Assembly (NCBI RefSeq): GCF_000213175.1
Contig: NW_009799100.1
Location: 730,409-794,408 of the forward strand
Source of the DNA: Neurospora tetrasperma FGSC 2508
Taxonomy: Eukaryota > Ascomycota > Sordariomycetes > Sordariales > Sordariaceae
Length of the DNA stretch: 64,000 nt
Reading direction: 5' to 3'
Part shown: positions 56,171-64,000 of the stretch, in pieces
Position numbering within the stretch: position 1 is the stretch's first letter
Layout of the letters: each line of letters starts with the position of its first letter
Notes under the pieces: model-generated
What the model saw: only the letters and a program-made list of their open reading frames with translations
Told to the model about the DNA's origin: nothing
The model's database searches: none
Made by a program: the position numbers and the translations under genes

Positions 56171-57472
56171 GTTTGCAACGCTTGAACTGCTAATTCGGCT
56201 TTGAGGGTGCTCAAGGTGAGTGGTGTTTGGGAGCTGCCAGCGTTGGAGGAGTGCCTGAAGAAGAAGAACAAGAGATGAAGCCAGGACGGAGAAAAGTCAC
56301 AACAGCACTGGCGATGACTTCAGACCAAAAGATATACGAGCTGAGTGTAAGAAAGCAAGACCAGAGAGCACAATCAGACCCGATTGGCAAAGACGTCGGA
56401 AGGTAGAGGCATCTGGATCACCTCGCGGTACTTGTGCTGATAGGCGCCTAAAAGGATTCACGCCAGCAGGGGACTCGTGATTCCAGGTACTGTCATCACA
56501 GTAAACATTTTGGTCGTTATAACTGCCTTTACAACAATCGCCAGTCAGCATAAGCGAAGCAAAGGAGGCAACTTAACGGCAGTGGTCCGATGGTGGCTTA
56601 TGACTGCAGCCGCTCGGAGAACTACCGACATGCAATGCTGACTGTGCCTCTTAGTTGCTTTCCATCCTTTGCCATCACAACGAAGTTCCGCTTCTTCAAT
56701 GTTAACTCCTTTCGGTGTTCACCCCGGCTTGACCAAAGCTACCTACCCTCCAACCATACCGGGATCAGGACCAAGAAAGTTTTACCGGCAAGGCTCGCTG
56801 ACACACATTGCACAGGTTCGTACACTCACCAACGACAGACAGCCAAGCGCCGAGTGCGCATATATGGACGTTGCTCCACGGTTCAACGAGGTTTTGCACA
56901 GTACCAACACTCCCACATTGCCGTGAATTTCGCTTTTGTTCCATCAATCATATGTCCAAACTGCTCTGCGGCGTCACCTATCCATGCCAGTACACCGAAT
57001 CGGAAGCCATTCACGGCGCGTTTGTACCCCAAGAGACAGCTAGCTCTTGAGACCGGTCACTAAGGGTGTAGAATCTAATATCAGCGACTGTTGGTGATGT
57101 TCAAAAGACACTGGGCGAGAGAAAGAGAACAACACTCTGAAGGGTAAAGCATCCCCAAATCCCAACGCTCTTGCTCCCAAGTCTCTTGGCTTCGGCTTGT
57201 ACCCCACGAAGAACGAGCGGTATCTCTTGGCCGGACGTACATAGCAACAAACAACCAGCCGTGTGTGATACCTGTCAAGAGTCAACATTCAGTGAACATG
57301 CACCCACTCGAATTGCCCGCATCTTCCATATTGAATCCTACTTCCGTGTCACTATTCTTATCCTCAGCCTACTGTATCCCTCCTGCCCGGAGACGGCATT
57401 ATACATGTTTGTTGCCATGTTCCAGGCCCCGTCTCTAACCAAATTGTAGCTCAACTCGGCACCATAACAAAC
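56171..57472. other. intergenic; no firm gene
   Basis: A minus frame at 56297-56551 begins MLTGDCCKGSYNDQNVYC, which has a small Cys-rich look but no signal exon. A plus frame at 56590-57063 has no motif. Neither is called a gene. Confidence 0.4.
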
Positions 57473-59551
57473 TCAAACACCAAGCTTCTCGTTCAAAGTC
57501 TGGATGAACGCACAGCGCTTAAGCAACTTCTCCCTCTCCATCAGCGCCGCTCTCCTTCTCCTCATCTGTTCCGGGGTTTTAGCCGCTGCCTCTTCGGCTT
57601 CATCCTTCTCACCCATCTCCCCATACTCTACTCCCTCTCCCATCATCGGCTTCTGCATGCTCCCCAAATCTTCCTGACCCTCGACAAGTCCATGATGTCT
57701 AACCTTACAGCTTCCCGTCCCCACCGGCCCACCAATAACATGCACATTCAAACCCCGTAGCTCTTCCAGCCCTTTGGCGGTAACCCCATCATCTTCAAGT
57801 TCAGGCCCGCCAAACGCCTCAGGCCACTCCCACCCTTCTTCTCCCTCTTTCTTGTCCTTGGAAGGTGAACTCGGATCCCCCGTCGCAGCAAACCTCACAA
57901 ACGCCCCCGCCATCTCTTTCGCCAACTCCTTATCCTCCTCTGAACAAGCGTCGTCCAACTCCGGAAAGACGCCATTAAAGATATAGTTGGTATCACTACC
58001 ATGCACCGCGCCCAGATACGGCATCCCGGCTCTGCTGAACAGCGGGGTCAACATACTTTGGTTGAGCGTGTACAGTCTCACTCCCGCAAAGTTGTCAGGG
58101 TCCTCCGCGTACGAAGCGCGCGAGACATGGTACCCAAAGTCAATAGAGGAGCAGGTGAAGAGCAGGTCGCGCAACATGCGCGAGATGCGGAAGTAGTGGA
58201 TGGGTGCTTCGGGGTCGTCGGCGGATTTGCGAGCGAGGTATGAGAGGTATTCTGGGGTGAAGTCGGATTCGGGATATAAAGAGAAGAGGGTGGAGATGTC
58301 GGAGGGGGTGAGAGAGGAAGGGCCGGTGAAGGCGTGGAAGGCGGGGATCATGGATTCTTCAGAGGTGAAGAGGTGTGCTGGGCCGGCGTTGGTGGCGCCG
58401 TCGTCTTGGGCCCAACCGAGGATTGTGGGGATGCCTTTACATGAGATGTTAGTGACCAACGCGAGAGGAAAAAAGGAGAGAGAAAAGAATGGGAACGTAC
58501 CCTTGACGAATTTGCCAGACTGGTAGAGAACCGATTGCCGGTCCGGGATAAAGTCATCATCAATAGAAGGAATAAACGTAAACAAGCCAGCAGGCGGGTG
58601 ATTCTCAATCGAGTACGCCATCGCCTTCTCCGTCAGCTCATCCATGGGCACCTTCCTCATACACTCCAACACCTCCTCATCCCCCTTCTCGACATCACAA
58701 CCCACCCGCTCAGCAACCATCCTCGTGTGCTTCTCCGTCTCCTCACTCGTCATATTCAGCGCCGTCCCCGGCGGTCCACTCATCATCCACGCCCGCGTAA
58801 ACGGCGCCCCCTTGGCTCCTCCATACGCAACCATCTGCAAACTCGTAAACGTCCCGCCAGCGCTCAACCCAAACGCGGTAACCCTTTCCGGGTCTCCGCC
58901 GAAATGGGCAATGTGATCTCTAACCCATTCCAGCGCCGCCCTCTGGTCGCGCATCCCCAGATTCAGAGACTTCTGCTCCTTGAGCAAAGGAAGTCGCGGG
59001 AACCCAAAGATGGTAAGTCGATAATTGATAGCGACATAAATCACTGGCTCGCCCATCTCCACACTCAACGCCAACAGCTTGTCAGGGTTGAAGTGAGGAT
59101 CGTACGCCGACCCTTTGACTACCCCGCCGCCATGGAGGTGCACGACCACTGGCAGCTTGTCGTCTGCTTTGGTGCCTGCAGGGCGAGAGATGCGCAGGTT
59201 GAGACAATCTTCGCTGATCTCGTCAGTCATGGAGAAGAAGGGAGGGATGGCGGGGAGAAGTTGGGGACATGCTGGACCGGAAGAAGTGGCGTCGATGGTG
59301 CTCCCGGAAGAGGGGAGAAAGGGGGTAGGAGGGGAGAAGCGGGGGGCCTCGGCGAAGCGGATGTTGAGGAAGTGTTCGATCTTGGTGGTGGTTTCTGATG
59401 ATTTAGGTCCGACGGTGGTGATGGTGCCCTTGTAAGAAAGGTTGTTGATGGGGTCTTTGACGATGGGCGTTGTGTCTGTCGCGAGGACAGCAGAGGTTGC
59501 CGCGGCTAGGCCGAGGAGGACCGCTTGGAGCGGTTGGAGTGCGGCTAGCAT
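57473..59551 (-). CDS. secreted carboxylesterase type B / lipase family
   Basis: An alpha/beta-hydrolase. With the 66-nt intron 58500-58435 removed (GTACGT..TAAAG, branch CACTAAC; it is in frame, so an unspliced read looks continuous) the product is 670 residues. A signal peptide (MLAALQPLQAVLLGLAAATS) directs secretion. Family motifs appear in order: RFAEAPRF, SEDCLNLRI, HLHGGGV (oxyanion hole, about 139-144), nucleophile elbow GLSAGG with Ser230, an acidic residue in SIDDDF, and the catalytic His in GAVHGSDTNYIF. These hydrolyse carboxylic esters such as lipids or plant esters; the substrate here is unknown. The tail of about 100 residues after the domain is acidic and unusual. It is co-oriented with the peptide and UstYa-like genes, but a functional link is only a guess. 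Confidence 0.9.
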   Translation of the reverse strand: MLAALQPLQAVLLGLAAATSAVLATDTTPIVKDPINNLSYKGTITTVGPKSSETTTKIEHFLNIRFAEAPRFSPPTPFLPSSGSTIDATSSGPACPQLLPAIPPFFSMTDEISEDCLNLRISRPAGTKADDKLPVVVHLHGGGVVKGSAYDPHFNPDKLLALSVEMGEPVIYVAINYRLTIFGFPRLPLLKEQKSLNLGMRDQRAALEWVRDHIAHFGGDPERVTAFGLSAGGTFTSLQMVAYGGAKGAPFTRAWMMSGPPGTALNMTSEETEKHTRMVAERVGCDVEKGDEEVLECMRKVPMDELTEKAMAYSIENHPPAGLFTFIPSIDDDFIPDRQSVLYQSGKFVKGTFPFFSLSFFPLALVTNISCKGIPTILGWAQDDGATNAGPAHLFTSEESMIPAFHAFTGPSSLTPSDISTLFSLYPESDFTPEYLSYLARKSADDPEAPIHYFRISRMLRDLLFTCSSIDFGYHVSRASYAEDPDNFAGVRLYTLNQSMLTPLFSRAGMPYLGAVHGSDTNYIFNGVFPELDDACSEEDKELAKEMAGAFVRFAATGDPSSPSKDKKEGEEGWEWPEAFGGPELEDDGVTAKGLEELRGLNVHVIGGPVGTGSCKVRHHGLVEGQEDLGSMQKPMMGEGVEYGEMGEKDEAEEAAAKTPEQMRRRRAALMEREKLLKRCAFIQTLNEKLGV

Positions 59552-59592
59552 CGTGGTTCTTTTGGTTCTTTTGGTTGAGTTGATTGCTTGTG

Positions 59593-59636
59593 ATGGCGTT
59601 CTTCAGGGAAGGTAGTGGCGTTCTTCAGGGAAGGTA
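59593..59636. repeat. 22-bp exact tandem duplication
   Basis: TGGCGTTCTTCAGGGAAGGTAG occurs twice in a row (59593-59614 and 59615-59636) just upstream of the carboxylesterase start, so in its leader or promoter. Confidence 0.9.
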
Positions 59637-61207
59637 GTGAGGATGCATTGGGGTGCTTCAAGCTGTCAAGCTTCTTGGCAGGTGGTTTGCTTGATGGCGC
59701 AAGAGAGTGGTGATGATGACAAGATCTTTTGTTGACTTTGTCCCACAATTAAAGACGCGGAATATTATTGACATGTGTCAAAGAAGGAACGAGTCAGAGG
59801 GGTTTGCGCGTCAATCGTAAACGGCTGTCAGGGCGAATGAAGGGAACACGAATCGATGGAGGAGAGGTCCGGCGGCACCAACGGCAGTAACTCAAGTGGG
59901 ATTAACTGCGGGGAAGTGTTAGTCATTGACCCTTCATGGTAAGTACTAGACTAATTGCTGACTGTTGATCTGAGACAGCAATGGGATGGAAACTGAAATC
60001 AACAGTTACATCCAAAAATCCCCAACGTCGCCAACGACATGTCTGTTGCAGAACGGCAATGGTTGCGATTCATCAGTCAGCCAAGCACTCCGTCCCTGCA
60101 AGAAGCATCTTCCGAATCCGATAAGTGGAGTGATTGGCCGATCATTCGGATGATGTGCAGCGTAATCGCAAATGTAACCGGACTCCAAGACCGGGAGGTT
60201 GTCAAAGTATGGATACTATCACTCGTAGAAAATCCCCCGCCTGTGGCTTACATATTGGGTTGGGTGCAATGGCTCCTCACAAAGCCACCGGCTAAGCATT
60301 CCGCATGCCCCGATAGTGGTTCCCAATCCTCTGCCGGGTTGCATTATTCGCTTCAACCGTGGGCAGATGCAACATAACAAAGGTCTGGCTGACGATGATC
60401 CCTTCGCTCTCTTATCCGACTTTGATCCCGCCCGCATGCGTAGACTACACTACTGTGTATTGCTGTGCCACATCCGCGATAGAAATGGTGGGGGGTCGCT
60501 GAGGTGCTCCGTCTACGCCGCAATGAAGCAGATTTTGTGGTCTTTGTGTGTCCATATAAAAACGGCCCGATGTCCGCCCCCCTCATTTTGGGCGGTTCGT
60601 CCCCTTGCTGACCATGATTCGCTGCTGCAGCAGTGTGGTATTTGTCCTGTGGTTCGCGTGTATGCATTGGATAAATGGTTTCAAGGGAGGGTACGGGGAC
60701 GAGGTGAGGGGCTGACGGCAGATATTATAGTGTACTGAGTAGTAGCAGGCAGACAGCCCAAGATTTTCGTTTTGTGTAACCCTCCCGGACACCGGACACG
60801 GCACACCGTTTATGGCATACGGCAGCATGTATTGCTACACAAAATCAGCGTCGTGGTGGTGAGCGTGCGTCGGCCGAAGCTTGGAGTAGCGAGGACTGTA
60901 ACATGCCCGGACCAGAGACCATGCTGGGAAGTAGAAAGGTCGAGGGTACTGTTGTGCAACGGCACGGACAAAGACGGGAATGGCTGGCATCAGCTGTCGG
61001 CACATTTTGCCCTGGTCGCTTACTCTTGACCAGGGAAGGCTGGAGAGGATCAGGTCTGTACCTTTTGGCTCGCGGAATGGTGAAATGGACGGAATGAAAC
61101 CCATAGTGATAAGGTAGCGATTCCCGTTGAGGCCAACACCTCGGTGTTCTGTCCATGAATTGGGCTCAAGTCATTGCCAACAACAGATCAAACAGCCCTG
61201 AGCCATC
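59637..61207. other. divergent promoter region, no supported gene
   Basis: About 1.6 kb between the carboxylesterase and the SAT4-type gene. Short frames overlap on both strands; no motif or repeat stands out beyond the 22-bp duplication. Confidence 0.45.
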
Positions 61208-62531
61208 ATGTCCCAACCACAACTCTCACCTCCCGAGTATGACAGCCCGGGCGGCTTGATCGCCGGGTCTGTCATCATGTGGATTATCTCAACGCTTTGT
61301 GTTGGCTTGAGATTCTACTCCAAGAGGTGGAAGCGACAAGGCTACATTACGGCCGACTGGCTGATTTTGGTAGCTGCAGTCTTTGCAACCGGAATGACCG
61401 TGATGGAGATCTATGGTAAGTGAAGACGCCGACCATCTCTGCTTGGCTTGGACGCAACCTCTAACGAGAAAACAGGCGTGAAGGAACAAGCTTTGGGATA
61501 TCCACTAGGGGCATCGATCGAAGACCCCAAAGCAGTCAACGGACGTCTGAACAAGGCCAAACATGTGCGCTTCGTACCTATCCATGCCTTGCTCTGTCCC
61601 ATTCTAACCGACATTTGCCCAGATCGAACTCTCGTTCCTGCTCCTCGGTATCGCCACCCTCGGCTTGATCAAGCTGTCTGTGTGCTTCCTGTTCTGGCAC
61701 CTCTTTGCCCGGGTAGTGTTTCGTCGTTTCCTTATGGTCTGGATAGCCGTCATTATTGTGTGGACTCTGTCCTTTGTCCTGGCTGGCCTGCTAGAATGCG
61801 GTTCCCATCTCAAGGCATTGTTCGGACAACCACAAGCGTATTTGGATCACTGTGGAAGCGCCATCCCGACCGGATATGCCATGGTGGGCAGTGATGTTGC
61901 CACCGACTTTATCACACTGCTCATCCCCATCCCCGTGATCTTCAGCATGAAGATGGACAGGCGTACCCGATTCTTGACGCTGCTGACTTTTATGATCGGT
62001 GCCCTGTGAGTCTTTTCAGTCGAGCTTGTACAGTGGCATCCAAGCTAACGTTAGGTGACAGGTCCGTGGGTGCGTCCATCGCCAAAGCCTACATCTACAT
62101 CAAGGCAAGCTTGGGTCTGTGGACGTCCGATGCCATCTGTAAGCCCCAGTTTTCCTTGTCCTATCCCATCTGATAGCTAACGCAGTGACATAGCCATGCT
62201 CACGGGTCTCTCCATCTGGAATCTGGCTGAGGTCCATATCGGTATTGTTGCTGCATGCGGCCCTACGCTACGACCCATTCTGGCACGCATCTTACCAACC
62301 GAGAGCCTCCTGTCCCTCATGTCCCTCCTGGGAGTAAGCTCGAACACGTCCAAGCAGAACGAGCTCCCCAGCTTTGTCAAGATGCCGGATGCCGACAGTG
62401 CTGAGCAGTTGCAGCCCGGGGTGGAGAAGGTTGGGTCTAAGGGTGCCGATGGGCCTCGTGGAGTTCGGCAGTACGAGATGGAATCATGGAACGACGCCGA
62501 GTCCGAGAGACGTGGTCCGCATCATGTCTGA
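61208..62531 (+). CDS. SAT4/rhodopsin-domain fungal integral membrane protein
   Basis: Five exons (61208-61415, 61476-61564, 61623-62005, 62062-62138, 62194-62531), all phases consistent, 364 residues. Introns have GTAAG/GTGAG/GTGCG donors and CTAAC-type branch sites. About seven hydrophobic helices are visible, beginning GGLIAGSVIMWIISTLCVGL and including FLMVWIAVIIVWTLSFVLAG. The RFYSKR after helix 1 and VGSDVATDFITLLIPIPVIF are typical of the fungal rhodopsin/SAT4 family (often called PTH11-like integral membrane proteins). Loop DHCGS and the ECG segment contribute conserved-type cysteines. Proteins of this family sit in plasma membrane or secretory membranes; many are orphan, and some in pathogens act in surface sensing. 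The C-terminal tail is polar. Confidence 0.88.
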
Positions 62532-63657
62532 GGAATGGGTGTTGTCGAGTATCGAGCTTAGCAATCTGACTGTATCTATCATCCTGTCGAATTGGTCCGG
62601 CGGCCGAATGTCGAAGTAGCGTGGATATTTGTCATCGTCTTTGCTTCACGCGGTCAAGTAAGTGAGTGATTGATCCTTAAACTCTGGTTTCCGAGCGGAT
62701 GTCAGATGTGAATCTCGCGATGGAATAGTTGTTTTTTTGGCCAAACGAGGAATGGTGAGTGCAATTCCGGGTCCCAGCACTAACAATTGAAAGATCTGGC
62801 ACGTGCACTAAAGCTAAAAGCCACTGGAGCCACTGAAAGCCACTCCTTCCGTGGCGTCGAATCGGCCTGCTTTACCCCGGCTCGACGGCAAAATCAGAGG
62901 CACAGAAGGGAGGCGCACCTGCAACCACTGGAAATTGGATGTCATTCCGACTATTGAGTTTGTTTGCGAAATTCGACGACAGCATGATCTGAGCAATCAT
63001 CAAGCAACAATCCGTCAGCAATCAGCCTCACCTTTCCAATCTCATCTCGACTCCACAATCTCAACGTGCGCAACGTTCTGGACTCTTATGGGCTCTGTTG
63101 TTCTAGGGCTCCCAGGATCCCCCATTCCCTCCAACTCTTCGTCTACACGATGGCGGCTCAGCTGTCATCGGCCGCCAAGCGAGTACGGATCCGGCCGCGC
63201 TATTGACCGCGCTATCGTTTTTAACCACGCCAGATTCCCTCATGGAAAGCTTCTTAGTCCCCATGTTTAGTGGCCTACACGTGTGTTTGCCCGTCTCCCA
63301 AATATCCGGCAACATGTCAACACACTACTAGTCCTCCTAGGGATGGGCTGAGGTGGGTTAGCGGGAAATGGTCGAGATTCGTCCAACTGAAAGGAGATGC
63401 ACCATCGCGGATAGCTCGTGTGGCGTCCTATCACCACCAGCACACGGAAATTACACATGGACCGACTTCAGCCTTCAGCCGCTCTCCTTGCTTCTCCCGC
63501 ATGTGTGAATAAAAGCGTTCCATTTCCATACCCAAACAAAAGGGATCGACACAGCCAACCGTGGATTCGGGATTCGACAAAAAGAGGTTGACGTCTCAAC
63601 ACACTCGCTCACCACTCACTCCAGTCATTCTTTAACGAGACCACTTTGGTTGTGATC
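62532..63657. other. intergenic, nothing recognised
   Basis: About 1.1 kb with only short overlapping frames. It contains the promoter of the last gene. Confidence 0.45.
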
Positions 63658-64000
63658 ATGAAGCAAGCTTTGTTCCTGGCCTCGGGCTTTGCCTGGCTGA
63701 ACCTGGCCTCGGCCGCCTGCTGTCGCAGCAACAAGTGCTTGAAAGGTACGATTGCTTCCAGTAAGATGTTGTCACAAGAAATACTAACCAAGATCTCACA
63801 ACAGCCATTGTCCTGAACCAACATGGAATTGATGACTGCGCCTCGGTCCTTGTCGAGACTGTGTCGGCCCCGGCCCGCATCGTGACCGAGACCGTTACTG
63901 TGTCCTCTACCCAGTATGCCACCGTCCTTGGCACCGAGATTGTCACCGAAATCGAGTCAACCACCGCTGCCACCGAGACGATCTTTTTCACCGAGAGCTC
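63658..64000 (+). CDS. secreted Thr/Val-rich protein, cut by window end
   Basis: Exon 1 is 63658-63745 and exon 2 starts at 63805; the intron (59 nt) has a GTACGA donor, ACTAAC branch site and CAACAG acceptor. MKQALFLASGFAWLNLASA is a signal peptide. The mature start has CCRSNKC and a DDC, a small Cys cluster, followed by ETVSAPARIVTETVTVSSTQ-type Thr/Val-rich sequence. This pattern is common in fungal cell-wall or GPI-anchored surface proteins. The C-terminus lies beyond the window, so length and any anchor signal are unknown. Confidence 0.75.

Noticed and set aside
58535-59398. 287-codon plus-strand frame
   Set aside because: Shadow of the carboxylesterase; Arg/His-rich with no motif.

Overview
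The window looks like nuclear DNA of a filamentous ascomycete, most likely a Sordariomycete such as Neurospora. The signs are short introns (about 54-105 nt) with CTAAC/CTGAC branch sites, intact genes rich in G or C at third codon positions, and retroelements degraded mainly by C-to-T/G-to-A changes, the mark of repeat-induced point mutation (RIP). Fungus-specific families are also present: a UstYa-like oxidase, a SAT4/rhodopsin-domain membrane protein and a Whi5/Nrm1 repressor. All gene models here are hand-spliced from the sequence.

Left end (1-12 kb). This part is AT-rich and RIP-damaged. A Ty3/gypsy chromovirus enters from the left edge (to about 4.1 kb) and is followed by CTAGTA-rich palindromic DNA. 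A complete Ty1/copia element (5345-12023) has 186-bp LTRs, a half-tRNA-iMet primer-binding site and a 5-bp target duplication AACAC. It sits inside an exon of an Hsp70-like gene, and removing it with one AACAC copy rejoins the reading frame. The 3' end of that gene is also lost, in the CTAGTA repeat. An intact six-exon paralogue lies directly beside it (13757-15939).

16-21 kb: a low-complexity protein with a Cys/His-rich C-terminus, and a DUF1295-type membrane protein whose coding frame seems to continue 57 codons past an in-frame UGA. 21-33 kb: a gene desert of about 12 kb with decayed coding traces and tRNA-derived (SINE-like) sequences. 33-40 kb: a HAD class IIA hydrolase, an NADPH aldo-keto reductase and a hypothetical Cys-rich protein. 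40-47 kb: a 284-bp MITE candidate with 26-bp inverted termini and TA flanks, an acidic coiled-coil-like protein interrupted by an in-frame TAG, and a decayed AAA+ ATPase. 47-53 kb: a Whi5/Nrm1-like G1/S repressor, a SINE-like element with a 118-bp tandem repeat, and a glycine-zipper His/Gly-rich protein.

53-64 kb: a UstYa-family oxidase, a previously hidden two-exon 63-residue secreted peptide with dibasic (Kex2-type) sites, and a secreted carboxylesterase, all on the minus strand. After these come a SAT4/rhodopsin membrane protein and the start of a secreted Thr-rich protein cut by the window edge. The UstYa-peptide pair is the best candidate for an undescribed small ribosomal-peptide (RiPP-like) locus. 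The peptide lacks the Tyr-containing repeats of known dikaritins, so this stays a hypothesis.
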